This document shows, in pieces, positions 36,163-45,383 of a DNA stretch of 64,000 nt. Position numbers and translations under genes: made by a program. Every line of letters starts with the position of its first letter. Positions within the stretch are counted from its first letter, which is position 1. A model generated the notes under the pieces. It was not told where the DNA came from, did not search any database, and saw only the letters and a program-made list of their open reading frames with translations. The stretch covers positions 132,024 to 196,023 of the forward strand of contig JAEYJO010000047.1 in assembly GCA_023408815.1 (NCBI GenBank), written 5' to 3'. The stretch comes from Bacillota bacterium (lineage in GTDB: Bacteria > Bacillota > Clostridia > Lachnospirales > Lachnospiraceae).

Positions 36163-36191
36163 TTGTAATAAAAAATAGGATGGATTATAAT
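36163..36191 (+). promoter_or_regulatory. Promoter of the second kinase/regulator operon
   Basis: TTGTAA (36163-36168), 17 bases, then TATAAT (36186-36191), 53 bases before the kinase start at 36244. Confidence 0.72.
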
Positions 36192-36243
36192 CTGTCCATA
36201 CAGCGTATTATAACGTATTATATCTAATGAAAGGCTTGGAATT

Positions 36244-38010
36244 ATGAGGAGAATCTTACAAAATCTGGAGCATAGATTAAGTTATTTATCGCTTACTACC
36301 AAAGTTATTTTTATTATTTTAGTAGTATTATTTATTAATGTAGCTGCTTCCCTCGTAAGTATCGATATGGTTTTAAAATCCAGCAACCGTTTATTATATG
36401 AATCGCTGCAGGGCTCATTAAATTATACTGCCGAGGATATTTCCTTTAAATTATCCAATATAGAATCCATGTCAAGTTCTATTCTATCCAACCAAAATAT
36501 ACGCAAGAACCTAATCGCATTAGATGAGGAAACCTCTGAAATCGGAATACGGAATATTAATAACACTCTAAAATATCTGATCAGCGATTATTACCAAACA
36601 TATAAATTAAATAATATCAGCTATATCAATTTATATAATCCTCGTTTTGTTACTTATAGCTATGAGAGCAAAAGTATTTCCACCCCCGATGATATTCATC
36701 AGGCAGTTATCCAAAAAGCCAATCAAAATTCAGGCTATCCTTGCTGGGTAACCGATTACTGTAATACCTATGGTCTTTTTCTTGGAAGAGATTCAAGAAA
36801 GATCAATAACCTGAAATATGAAACAATCGGTACCTTGGTCGTTTCTATCGACATGGAAAAAATGATCAAATCCTCCACCCAGTCGTTATTGGATACGGAT
36901 TTTGCCCAGTACATTATATATGACGGGGCATATGAAATCTTCCATTCCAAGTCACTGGACACCTCTACCGTAGCATCGATCCAGACATCTCTCTCTGAAA
37001 ATTACGATGTGCTTAGGATTGGAAAAAGCAAATACTTTTGCGTACGCGGAACTATTTCTAATCCATCATGGGATTATATTTGTTTAATTCCGTATGATTA
37101 TATTTCAGACACCATCAATATGTCCATGCTTCTTTCTTTGGGCGTTATACTTTTCAGTGTAGCGATGTCCTTAATCCTTTCCAGATTATTGATTCGCTCT
37201 ATTATGAAAGATTTTTATCTTCTTATACAGAAAATGGATGCCTTTGGAAAGGATGAATCGAAATTACCCGATATAGGCGGGCACTATGATCACCGCAAGG
37301 ATGAGGTTGGAATGCTTCATAATCAATTCGATCAAATGGCCATCAAGCTTCAGCTTCTGATCCAGGAAAACTATGTGAATGAAATTCTCAGAAAAGACGC
37401 TAAAATAAAGGCTTTGGAAAGCCAAATCAATCCTCATTTTCTATACAATACTTTGGAATCGGTAAATTGGCGTGCAAAAGCGATTGGGGAAAAAGAAATC
37501 TCTCTTATGATCGAGTCGCTCGGTTCCCTGTTGCGCGTTACACTCAGCAATAAGGATACCCAGCATACCGTTGCTGACGACTTAGATATTGTAAAATGCT
37601 ATATGAATATTCAAAAAATACGTTTCCCTGACAGATTGTCCTTTACGGAAAATATAGATCCTTCCATTCTTTCAGTTGAAATTCCGCTGCTTATTTTGCA
37701 GCCTCTGGTAGAAAATGCTATTAACTACGGTATGGAAGAAAGTATCGATGTATGTCATATTGAAATAGAAGGACACGTTTACGGCGAAACGGTATTTATA
37801 AGTATCATTAACAGCGGTTCACAATTCGAGGAACGCCTTTTGGAAAAGCTAAATAATCAGGAAGTAATCCCACATGGCTTTGGAATTGGACTTCTGAATA
37901 TCCATCAGCGAATTCAGCTTACCTATGGTTCCTCATACGGATTGAATTTATATAACAAGGACGAGGATACTGCCGTCGCTCAGGTGACCATCCCGGTTAC
38001 CATCGATTAA
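36244..38010 (+). CDS. YesM-type sensor histidine kinase, second copy
   Basis: 588-residue membrane kinase. Helix one is at about residues 20-42, an extracytoplasmic sensor region follows, and helix two is near 295-315. Then come a HAMP linker and the His_kinase domain with QINPHFLYNTLESVNWRA, with an ATP-binding domain at the C-terminus. It is divergent from the ribose-type importer, which it probably senses for. The last codons (VTID and stop) form the left arm of a hairpin repeat. Confidence 0.92.
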   Translation: MRRILQNLEHRLSYLSLTTKVIFIILVVLFINVAASLVSIDMVLKSSNRLLYESLQGSLNYTAEDISFKLSNIESMSSSILSNQNIRKNLIALDEETSEIGIRNINNTLKYLISDYYQTYKLNNISYINLYNPRFVTYSYESKSISTPDDIHQAVIQKANQNSGYPCWVTDYCNTYGLFLGRDSRKINNLKYETIGTLVVSIDMEKMIKSSTQSLLDTDFAQYIIYDGAYEIFHSKSLDTSTVASIQTSLSENYDVLRIGKSKYFCVRGTISNPSWDYICLIPYDYISDTINMSMLLSLGVILFSVAMSLILSRLLIRSIMKDFYLLIQKMDAFGKDESKLPDIGGHYDHRKDEVGMLHNQFDQMAIKLQLLIQENYVNEILRKDAKIKALESQINPHFLYNTLESVNWRAKAIGEKEISLMIESLGSLLRVTLSNKDTQHTVADDLDIVKCYMNIQKIRFPDRLSFTENIDPSILSVEIPLLILQPLVENAINYGMEESIDVCHIEIEGHVYGETVFISIINSGSQFEERLLEKLNNQEVIPHGFGIGLLNIHQRIQLTYGSSYGLNLYNKDEDTAVAQVTIPVTID

Positions 38011-38053
38011 CAAGGTCACACACGGGCGTGTAAGACTTTGTCAATCGATGGTA
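37998..38053. repeat. Hairpin repeat, copy 1 (loop GGGCGTGTAAGA)
   Basis: The left arm TACCATCGATTAACAAGG (37998-38015) pairs, with two mismatches, with the right arm CTTTGTCAATCGATGGTA (38036-38053). The loop contains GGGCGTGTAAGA. A second copy lies at 46635-46680. No T-run follows, so it is not an ordinary terminator. It sits between kinase and regulator genes and overlaps the kinase stop codon. Confidence 0.75.
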
Positions 38054-38085
38054 GTAAAATATAAAAAATAGGAGTATAAGTTTAT

Positions 38086-39624
38086 ATGTTAAAACTATTA
38101 ATTGCAGACGACGAAAAAATAATACGGGAAACCATCTCGAAATTAATTGATTGGAAAAGTCTGGGTATCTCATTGATGGGGACTGCTAAAGACGGAATAG
38201 AGGCTTATAATATGATTCTGGATGAATACCCGGACATTATACTTACAGATATCAAAATGCCCGGCCTGTCCGGGTTGGAGTTGATTCAAAAAATTTATGC
38301 AGTTAACAAGGATACCCAATTTATTATTTTAACCGGATATAGTGATTTTGAATATGCAAAAAAAGCGATGCAGTATGGAGTTCGCTATTACCTTCTTAAA
38401 CCCTGCAATGAGGAGCAGATTATATCCAGTTTAAAGGATGTGATACACGACCACTATGACAAGCTTGCGACCAGAAGGAATGCGCAGGATAATTTGCCGC
38501 TTCTTAACCAATTCCGGCAAAATCTGCTCGTTAATCTAATTAATGACGGTCTTACCTCTCAAGTATCTTTATCCAGGGACAGCTACGTTCCTTTTCATAA
38601 GGATTACAGCAAGTACTTGGATTTCTATACTACGCCTTATGAAGTATGCTATTTTTATTATCTTTTAGAGGAGAATATGCAAAATGCAATTCAATTAATT
38701 GAAGATTATCGTGAAAAGAATTCTCCCGGCATTCCTTTTCACTATCTTTATGTGCATAATACTCTTGTGTTCTTTTTTTCTTCGTTCAGTCCTGCGTATG
38801 CGGAAATGGACACATTTATGTCAGGGCTTAAGTTTCCTGATCAAGACACTGATATCCTATACCGGAGAACCTCCTTTGATAACTTTGAAATAGCTTTAAA
38901 CAAACTTATTCATCATATACGCCTTTATGAACAGATTATATATACCGACGGCACAACATTAACAAAAATCAGCAATTATCAGAATATTATCCGCGAGGTC
39001 CAAAACCATACGGCACAGATTTACGTAAACGACAGGGAAGAATCCGTAAGGGCTATTCATTCATTGCTCAGCGTTCTGCAGGCAATAACGGACCTTAACT
39101 TTTTAAAGCAGCTTGTTTCTTCCGTTATCGTTATATCTTCCTCTAAAAATATATCTTACCACGCTCTTTCCGCTGCGGAATTCCTGGTAGGAGTGGGTTC
39201 TTCTGCCGACTGTCGGGAGATTACAGGCTCTCTCGAACAATTATTGGAGAATCTTTATCATAAGTATCATTCTTATACTGCTGCCGGTACTATAAGTGCC
39301 AAAATACAGACTTATGTACAAGAGCATTTATCCGATCCGGATCTTTCTTTAAAGTGGATTGCCGATAATTATCTTTACATGAATGTGGATTATGTAAGCA
39401 AAAAATTCATTAAGGAAACGGGGGAAACTTTCTCTAAATATTTAACCGATGAAAAGGTTAAAAAGGCCAAGGAGCTTCTGGCAGAAAAGAGGCCCGCAAA
39501 AATTCAGGAAATTGCAGAGCTTGTCGGCTGCGGAAATAATCCGCCGTATTTTAATCAAATATTTAAAAAAAGTACGGGATTATCGCCAAGTGCTTATATG
39601 AAAAAAATTCATGGCGATATATAG
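38086..39624 (+). CDS. YesN-type response regulator with AraC domain, long form
   Basis: 512-residue response regulator. The receiver domain (about 1-120) has the phospho-Asp in IILTDIKMPG near residue 55 and YLLKP. A middle region of about 270 residues is of unknown function, and the AraC-type helix-turn-helix pair (about 410-510) includes IAELVGCGNNPPYFNQIFKKS. AGGAG precedes the ATG. It is in an operon with the upstream kinase and probably activates the divergent ribose-type importer. Confidence 0.92.
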   Translation: MLKLLIADDEKIIRETISKLIDWKSLGISLMGTAKDGIEAYNMILDEYPDIILTDIKMPGLSGLELIQKIYAVNKDTQFIILTGYSDFEYAKKAMQYGVRYYLLKPCNEEQIISSLKDVIHDHYDKLATRRNAQDNLPLLNQFRQNLLVNLINDGLTSQVSLSRDSYVPFHKDYSKYLDFYTTPYEVCYFYYLLEENMQNAIQLIEDYREKNSPGIPFHYLYVHNTLVFFFSSFSPAYAEMDTFMSGLKFPDQDTDILYRRTSFDNFEIALNKLIHHIRLYEQIIYTDGTTLTKISNYQNIIREVQNHTAQIYVNDREESVRAIHSLLSVLQAITDLNFLKQLVSSVIVISSSKNISYHALSAAEFLVGVGSSADCREITGSLEQLLENLYHKYHSYTAAGTISAKIQTYVQEHLSDPDLSLKWIADNYLYMNVDYVSKKFIKETGETFSKYLTDEKVKKAKELLAEKRPAKIQEIAELVGCGNNPPYFNQIFKKSTGLSPSAYMKKIHGDI

Positions 39625-39644
39625 AACAGGAAAACCTTTTTTCC

Positions 39645-40646
39645 CTACCATTCGATTACGGCGGTTCCCCATGTAAGCCCGGCTCCGAAGCCAGACATGA
39701 CTATCTTGTCTCCCGGGCGGAGCATTCCCTTCTGATTCATTTCATCCAAAAGAATAGGCACGCTTGCCGCGGATATGTTTCCGCAATGATCCAGGCTCAG
39801 GGGAAATTTGTCTTCGCTCACCTTCAGACGCTTTGCCACGGACTGAATGATTCTGATATTCGCCTGATGAAGTACAAAATATTTAATATCCTCCGTTTTC
39901 AGCCGCGACATTTCAAGCACCTTAATAATAGATGAGGGCACTGTACTCACCGCGAACTTATACACTTCCTGACCATCCATTGATACATAACCAAGTTCAA
40001 AGGGATTCTGAATCAATGGGTTATTATTTACACGGTCTCTGCACGCAAGAACACTTCCCTTCGCTCCATCAGATCCCTGCGTAAAAGCAAGCAAGCCCCT
40101 CCTGCCGTTTTCTTCCATTTCGCTCTCTTCCGACTCATCGTCCGCATATGTACGCACTACGGCTGCTCCCGCTCCATCGCCAAAAAGGACACAGGTACTT
40201 CTGTCATTCCAGTCCATAATCTTCGACAGTGTCTCCGCCCCAACTACCAGAGCCGTTTTATAAATGCCTGACTGCAAGTAAACATAAGAGGTATGGAGAG
40301 CGAACATAAAGCCCGAGCAGGCAGCATTCACATCGAACGCCACCGCATTTGCCGCCCCAAGCTTTGCCTGCACTTCGCAGGATGTAGATGGAGTTACATA
40401 GTCGCCGGTAATTGTCCCTACAATAATCAAATCGATTTCATCCGCACCGACTCCTGCATTCTTAAGCGCTTTTTGCGAAGCTTCCGCCGCCATTGAGGCT
40501 GTGGTCTCTTCCTTAGCCAGCCTTCTCTCCTTTATACCCGTACGGCTGGAAATCCATTCATCAGAGGTATCCATAATTTTTGATAAATCGTCGTTGGTTA
40601 CCACACTTAAAGGGAGACAGCTTCCCGTCCCTATTATTCTCATCAT
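39645..40646 (-). CDS. fabH: Beta-ketoacyl-ACP synthase III
   Basis: Starts fatty-acid synthesis by joining acetyl-CoA (or another starter) to malonyl-ACP. 333 residues with the complete catalytic triad: Cys110 in AACSGF, His260 in LHQANIRI and Asn290 in GNISAAS. The C-terminal SGFGAGLTWG motif is typical. It is the last gene of the cluster here, although in many Firmicutes it is near the front. It converges with the AraC-type regulator gene 20 bases away. No clear terminator was seen. Confidence 0.95.
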   Translation of the reverse strand: MMRIIGTGSCLPLSVVTNDDLSKIMDTSDEWISSRTGIKERRLAKEETTASMAAEASQKALKNAGVGADEIDLIIVGTITGDYVTPSTSCEVQAKLGAANAVAFDVNAACSGFMFALHTSYVYLQSGIYKTALVVGAETLSKIMDWNDRSTCVLFGDGAGAAVVRTYADDESEESEMEENGRRGLLAFTQGSDGAKGSVLACRDRVNNNPLIQNPFELGYVSMDGQEVYKFAVSTVPSSIIKVLEMSRLKTEDIKYFVLHQANIRIIQSVAKRLKVSEDKFPLSLDHCGNISAASVPILLDEMNQKGMLRPGDKIVMSGFGAGLTWGTAVIEW

Positions 40647-40672
40647 ACCAATAACCTTGCCTTTCTCACAAA

Positions 40673-41746
40673 CTATTCTCCATCTATTTCAAATTCTTTC
40701 ATAATATCTTTTACATGTTCCAGCTTCTCCGCTCTGCAGGCATTTGCTCCACAGAAGAGAAGTCCGTCCTTTACATTTCCGTTTACCGCATTTATGAGAG
40801 CCTGCGTGATGCAATATGGTGTTTCTGCCGGGTTGCAGGTTATGATGCAATCGAAGCACTTCCTGGGAGGTATTCTTCCCTGCGCAGTTCTTCTCGTAAA
40901 TTCGTTGGCGATAGCCCGTGCCGGCATTCCTACCGGACTTTTTACGATTATAATGTCATCTTCCGCAGCATCTATATATGCCTGTTTGTAAGCCTGTGAA
41001 GCGTCACATTCATAAGTCGTTACAAACCGGGTCGCTAACTGAACACCGGACGCTCCAAGCGAGAACGCGTGCTCCGCATCCTCTCTCGTATAGATTCCTC
41101 CTGCAACCACCACCGGGATTTCTTTGCCATGCTCGCTTGCGCATTCCTCTACATGCCAGATAATCCTGCGGATTTCTCCATCATAATCCAGCTCCTCCAT
41201 ATGGGCAAGCTGCTCATTCTTAAAGCCCAGATGCCCTCCGGCCAGAGGACCTTCTATCACGACCATATCCGGCAGCCTGTCATATTTCTTCATCCAATAT
41301 TTTAAAATAATCTGTGCCGACTTAAGGCTTGAAACGATAGGTGCAATCTTTGTTTTGGCCTTTCCCACCAGCTCCGGCAAAGCCATCGGCAGTCCCGCTC
41401 CCGATATGATAATGTCCACTCCTGCCGCTATTGCTGCTTTTACGTATTCCTCATATCGTTTTGTTGCTACCATGATGTTAACGCCGATAATTCCGCTTCC
41501 GGCAATTTTTCTCGCTTTATCTATTTCGTCTTTTATGGCACGCAGATTACACCCTATCGGGTCCTTGCCAAAGCTTTCGCTTTTATAACCGATTTGTGCG
41601 GTGGAAATAATACCCACACCACCCTGAGCCGCTACCGCTCCGGCCAGCCCGGACAGACTGATGCCTACACCCATTCCTCCCTGGACTACCGGAATCTTCG
41701 CCGTAAGATCTCCTATTTTTAAGGGTTTTAATAAACTATTGCTCAT
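40673..41746 (-). CDS. FabK-like flavin reductase with Cys-rich C-terminus
   Basis: 357-residue FMN TIM-barrel protein of the nitronate monooxygenase/FabK family. It starts with PVVQGGMGVGISL and has the FMN phosphate site VVAGGIYTREDAEHA. It is about 50 residues longer than the FabK in the same cluster. The extra C-terminal part holds KCFDCIITCNP, then PYC, CGANAC: six cysteines that could bind a metal or cluster. Its start overlaps the fabZ stop (ATGA). Possible roles are a second enoyl-ACP reductase or nitronate oxidation; position favours the first. Confidence 0.85.
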   Translation of the reverse strand: MSNSLLKPLKIGDLTAKIPVVQGGMGVGISLSGLAGAVAAQGGVGIISTAQIGYKSESFGKDPIGCNLRAIKDEIDKARKIAGSGIIGVNIMVATKRYEEYVKAAIAAGVDIIISGAGLPMALPELVGKAKTKIAPIVSSLKSAQIILKYWMKKYDRLPDMVVIEGPLAGGHLGFKNEQLAHMEELDYDGEIRRIIWHVEECASEHGKEIPVVVAGGIYTREDAEHAFSLGASGVQLATRFVTTYECDASQAYKQAYIDAAEDDIIIVKSPVGMPARAIANEFTRRTAQGRIPPRKCFDCIITCNPAETPYCITQALINAVNGNVKDGLLFCGANACRAEKLEHVKDIMKEFEIDGE

Positions 41747-42186
41747 GATTCCTCCAGGCTGCCTATGGCAAAAGTAAGCTCTGCCTGCACTGCCAGCTTT
41801 CCATCCACATACGCCTTTGCGCTGCCTATGCCGATAGGGCCTTTCCTTTTAATAATTTCCGTTTCCAGCAAAAGAACATCTCCGGGCACGATTTTTTTCT
41901 TGAATTTCGCGGAATTAATTGCTCCGAAATACGCAGTCTTTCCCTTGAAGTCCGGCTGAGTGAGCAGCGCCACGGCCCCTACCTGCGCCAGAGCCTCTAC
42001 TACAAGCACCCCCGGCATGACAGGCTCTCCCGGAAAATGTCCCGCAAAAAACGGCTCGTTATAAGTTACACATTTTTTCCCCTTTGCCCTTACGCCCGGC
42101 TCCAGTTCCTCTATAGTGTCTACGAGAAGAAACGGGTGTCTGTGGGGAATGATTTCCATAATTTCCTTTGTCGTTAAAACGGACAT
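41743..42186 (-). CDS. fabZ: 3-hydroxyacyl-ACP dehydratase
   Basis: Removes water from 3-hydroxyacyl-ACP in the elongation cycle. 147 residues in the hot-dog fold, with catalytic His50 in FFAGHFPGEP and Glu64 in VVEALAQ, and the N-terminal HRHPFLLVD. An AGGAGAGAG ribosome site follows a hairpin repeat. It overlaps the next gene by four bases. Confidence 0.96.
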   Translation of the reverse strand: MSVLTTKEIMEIIPHRHPFLLVDTIEELEPGVRAKGKKCVTYNEPFFAGHFPGEPVMPGVLVVEALAQVGAVALLTQPDFKGKTAYFGAINSAKFKKKIVPGDVLLLETEIIKRKGPIGIGSAKAYVDGKLAVQAELTFAIGSLEES

Positions 42187-42197
42187 CTCTCTCTCCT

Positions 42198-42218
42198 AAT
42201 GAGTATTCTTTACTCATT
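42198..42218. repeat. ATGAGT/ACTCAT hairpin repeat, single unit
   Basis: AATGAGTA-TTCTT-TACTCATT, perfect 8-bp arms, in the 72-bp gap between fabF and fabZ and directly before the fabZ ribosome site. Related units occur at 51847-51902, 56961-57010 and 63915-63951. Confidence 0.7.
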
Positions 42219-42258
42219 TCTGATTCATTTTTTTATTATCAAGTTGGAACTGAACATC

Positions 42259-43506
42259 TTATTCCGCATACTTTTTCACGATTATAGTAGCGTTATGCCC
42301 ACCGAATCCAAGAGAATTGGAGAGCGCGTAAGTAAATGCCTCCTCTGCCGCTTCCTTGCAGTAATCTAAATCACACTCTTCATCCGGTACTTGATAACCC
42401 ACCGTACGATGAATATAACCCGCTTCCAATTCTTTTATACAGGTCACGAATTCAAGAGCTCCTGCTGCACCCAGCAAATGGCCAACCATTGATTTCGTTG
42501 AATTAATTTTTATTTTCTGTGCATGACTGCCAAAGGTCTTCTTGATTGCTCTTGTCTCGAATAAATCGTTGTGATGGGTGCTCGTTCCATGAGCGTTAAT
42601 ATAGGTAATATCCTCCGGCTGGATTCCTGCATCCTCTATGGCGAATTCCATGGCCTTCGCCGCACCTTCCCCATCCTCTGCGGGAGAGGTGATGTGATAA
42701 GCATCCGCTGTGCAGCCGTATCCTACGACCTCCGCGTAAATTTTTGCTCCTCTTTTTTTTGCATGCTCCAATTCCTCCAAGATGACCGCTGCAGAGCCTT
42801 CCCCCATGACAAACCCGCTTCTTTCCTTATCGAAGGGGATGGAGCATCTGGCCTTATCGTCCGAAGAAGTGAGCGCTGTCAGCGCCGTAAAGCCGGCAAC
42901 GCCTACGGGTGTGATACTGCTTTCCGTCCCTCCGGCTACCATTACATCCGCTTCTCCGTGCTGAATGGAGCGGAAGGCTTCTCCGATAGAGTTGGATCCC
43001 GTAGCGCAGGCTGTAACAACATTAACATTCTTTCCCTTTAGCCCGAACTGAATGGATACGTTACCCGCCGCCATATTGCTGATCATAAGCGGTACCAGCA
43101 GGGGATTGACGCGTCCCGGTCCTTTCTCCATGAGCTTGGTATGTTCTCTTTCCATAGCCTGCAGAGAACCTATCCCTGAGCCCATGGATACTCCCACCTT
43201 AAATTCGTCTTCCTTTTCCATATCAATTCCGGCGTCCTCAAGTGCTTCTTTGGTCGCAGCTACCGCATACTGACCGAACAGCTCCATTCTTTTCGCCGCC
43301 TTAACATCCATGTAATCCTTTGCTTCAAAACCCTTTACTTCCGCCGCCAGCTTACACTTATACTCGGAAGCATCGAACTTTGTAATCTTATCGAATCCTA
43401 TTTTTCCTTCCTTCACGCCGGCCCAAAATTCATCCACACTAAGTCCTATGGGCGTAATAGCCCCCAGACCGGTAACAACTACTCTCCTGCTCATCTTTAT
43501 ACTCAT
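42259..43506 (-). CDS. fabF: Beta-ketoacyl-ACP synthase II
   Basis: Elongating condensing enzyme, 415 residues. The catalytic triad is Cys167 in TACATGSN, His306 in NAHGTST and His343 in MVGHLLGAAGA. Two ATG starts are possible: 43506, one base after AAAGGAG, and 43494 (MSRRVVVTGLG), 13 bases after it. The second aligns better with known FabF. It lies between fabG and fabZ in the cluster. Confidence 0.96.
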   Translation of the reverse strand: MSIKMSRRVVVTGLGAITPIGLSVDEFWAGVKEGKIGFDKITKFDASEYKCKLAAEVKGFEAKDYMDVKAAKRMELFGQYAVAATKEALEDAGIDMEKEDEFKVGVSMGSGIGSLQAMEREHTKLMEKGPGRVNPLLVPLMISNMAAGNVSIQFGLKGKNVNVVTACATGSNSIGEAFRSIQHGEADVMVAGGTESSITPVGVAGFTALTALTSSDDKARCSIPFDKERSGFVMGEGSAAVILEELEHAKKRGAKIYAEVVGYGCTADAYHITSPAEDGEGAAKAMEFAIEDAGIQPEDITYINAHGTSTHHNDLFETRAIKKTFGSHAQKIKINSTKSMVGHLLGAAGALEFVTCIKELEAGYIHRTVGYQVPDEECDLDYCKEAAEEAFTYALSNSLGFGGHNATIIVKKYAE

Positions 43507-43553
43507 GCTCCTTTACTGTTAGCAAATTTTCTGCCATTTGGCCTCTATGCCGC

Positions 43554-44297
43554 CTAGGCCATACCACCATCTACCGAGATTACCTGACCGGTAATATATC
43601 CAGCCTTATCACTGGCCAGAAATGCCACCATTTCCGCAATATCCTTCGGCTGCCCGGCACGTTTAAGCGGTATCTGCGCGATAACTGCCTCCCTGGCGGT
43701 CTCGCTCATGGACTGTGTCATATCCGTATCGATATATCCCGGAGCTACTGCGTTTACCGTAATGTTTCTGCTTGCAAGTTCTTTTGCCATGCTCTTTGTA
43801 AGGCCTATCACTCCCGCTTTGGAAGCTGCGTAATTCGCCTGTCCTGGATTGCCCAGTACTCCGGATACGGAAGATAGATTTATGATCCTTCCTCTCCTTT
43901 GCTTAATAAATGCCCGATACATATGCTTTATCGTGTTAAAAGTCCCTTTTAAATTGGTGTCTATTACTCCGTCAAAATCTTCTTCGGTCATCTTGATCAT
44001 AAGATTATCTTTCGTAATTCCCGCATTGTTTACAAGAACGTCAATATGTCCGAACAACTCCAGCATATCCGTTACCATTCTTCCGCAGGCTTCATAATCT
44101 GCAACAGAACACTGTACCGGCACCGCTCTTCTTCCCATAGCCTCAATTTCTTTCACCACGGCATTTGCTTTGTCCTCACTGCCGTTGTAGTTAACAATAA
44201 CATCCGCCCCATAGCTCGCCAGCGTAAGAGCAATTTCACGGCCGATTCCTCGGCTGGCGCCAGTTATAAGCGCTACTTTTCCCTCTAACATTCCCAT
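43554..44297 (-). CDS. fabG: 3-oxoacyl-ACP reductase
   Basis: NADPH-dependent short-chain reductase of 247 residues. The cofactor loop is GASRGIG (13-19), the active-site residues are Ser143, Tyr156 and Lys160 (YAASK), and NNAG is at 90-93. GGAGAGG precedes the ATG. It starts two bases after fabD ends and is translated as part of the same transcript. Confidence 0.96.
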   Translation of the reverse strand: MGMLEGKVALITGASRGIGREIALTLASYGADVIVNYNGSEDKANAVVKEIEAMGRRAVPVQCSVADYEACGRMVTDMLELFGHIDVLVNNAGITKDNLMIKMTEEDFDGVIDTNLKGTFNTIKHMYRAFIKQRRGRIINLSSVSGVLGNPGQANYAASKAGVIGLTKSMAKELASRNITVNAVAPGYIDTDMTQSMSETAREAVIAQIPLKRAGQPKDIAEMVAFLASDKAGYITGQVISVDGGMA

Positions 44298-44299
44298 AC

Positions 44300-45205
44300 T
44301 TAAATCCTCTCCAAATCATCTATCTTTTCAATATTGACTGCTTTTACATCTTTGCTGATTTTCCGTATGAATCCGCTAAGTGTCTTGCCCGGTCCGATTT
44401 CAATAAATGTATCGACTCCGTCCTCCAGCATACGCTCCACACTCTGCTGCCATTTCACGGATGAGGATACCTGACGGACTAAGAGCGGCTTCACCTGCTC
44501 CTTAACCGTTACGTAATCTCCTGTTACATTGGAAAGATATGGGACCTTTATATCGTGTACCTCCACATCGCTAAGCTCTTCACTCAGCTTTTCTCCTGCG
44601 CCTGCAAGAAGGGGGGAGTGGAAAGGTCCACTGACATTCAAAGGAATACACCTCTTCGCTCCCTCCGCCAGCAACAACGAAGCTGCTTTCTCTACCGCTT
44701 CCGCTTCTCCGGTAATTACGATTTGTCCTGGGCAGTTATAATTGGCTATACTTACAGAACCGTCTATCTCTTCACACGTTTTTTCTATTATGTCCGCCGG
44801 AAGTCCGAGTACTGCCGTCATAGCTCCTCCCCGGGGCACGGCCTGCTGCATATAAATGCCTCTTTTTCTCACTATCCTGAATATGTTCTCCGGACTCATG
44901 ACACCTGCCGCTGCAAGTGCACCGTATTCTCCCAAGCTTAAGCCCGCCGTAACATCAGGCTTATATCCTTTTTCCTCTATCGCTTTTAAGATAGCTACCT
45001 CAGTCGCTAGCATCGCTATCTGTGTATACTCCGTAATATGAATTCTTTCATTGTCTTCAAAGCAAAGAGAGACCACATCCAAGCCAGCCGCTTTCTCTGC
45101 CAGTTCGAACATCTCTCTGCTTACTGTAAACTTCTCGTAAAAGTCCTTTCCCATCCCAACATACTGTGCTCCCTGACCGGGAAAAATGAATGCTGTTTTA
45201 CCCAT
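44300..45205 (-). CDS. fabD: Malonyl-CoA:ACP transacylase
   Basis: Loads malonyl groups onto ACP. 301 residues from the ATG at 45205, which has AAGG seven bases upstream; an ATG at 45226 has no ribosome site. Ser90 in GLSLGEY is the nucleophile and His196 in GPFHSPL the partner, with the oxyanion loop PGQGAQY at the start. It is the first gene of the second fab transcript, with a palindromic operator just upstream. Confidence 0.96.
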   Translation of the reverse strand: MGKTAFIFPGQGAQYVGMGKDFYEKFTVSREMFELAEKAAGLDVVSLCFEDNERIHITEYTQIAMLATEVAILKAIEEKGYKPDVTAGLSLGEYGALAAAGVMSPENIFRIVRKRGIYMQQAVPRGGAMTAVLGLPADIIEKTCEEIDGSVSIANYNCPGQIVITGEAEAVEKAASLLLAEGAKRCIPLNVSGPFHSPLLAGAGEKLSEELSDVEVHDIKVPYLSNVTGDYVTVKEQVKPLLVRQVSSSVKWQQSVERMLEDGVDTFIEIGPGKTLSGFIRKISKDVKAVNIEKIDDLERI

Positions 45206-45236
45206 AATAAAACCTTGCCTTTCCATTTATCGTTTT

Positions 45237-45259
45237 ACTTTGAATATCAAAGTATTATA
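45237..45259 (-). promoter_or_regulatory. Fatty-acid operator and -10 before fabD
   Basis: ACTTTGA-ATA-TCAAAGT (45237-45253) is a perfect palindrome with 7-bp arms. A TATAAT -10 (minus strand, 45254-45259) lies directly next to it. An almost identical site lies before acpP. The TTTGA-N3-TCAAA core resembles sites reported for FabT-type MarR regulators. No good -35 was seen. Confidence 0.68.
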
Positions 45260-45293
45260 TTAAAAAAAAGAGCCGCCGTACTGTTCTCTCAGC

Positions 45294-45318
45294 AGCTTAA
45301 CACTTACTGTTAAGCTGC
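45294..45318. repeat. Hairpin between fabK and fabD
   Basis: CAGCTTAACA and TGTTAAGCTG form a perfect 10-bp stem around CTTAC, centred near 45306. On the minus strand an eight-T run follows only about 24 bases later, so it may be a weak terminator or an mRNA-stabilising hairpin between fabK and the fabD promoter. Confidence 0.5.
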
Positions 45319-45383
45319 GTAAGAACGTGGTTCAAGAGATGATTTCTGCTTCGCAAAGCGAATTTAAATGCAAAAAGTGTGCA

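Noticed and set aside
40673..41746. Calling the second FabK-like protein a nitronate monooxygenase
   Set aside because: The family is shared, but position inside the fab cluster and overlap with fabZ make a lipid role at least as likely. Left with a neutral name.
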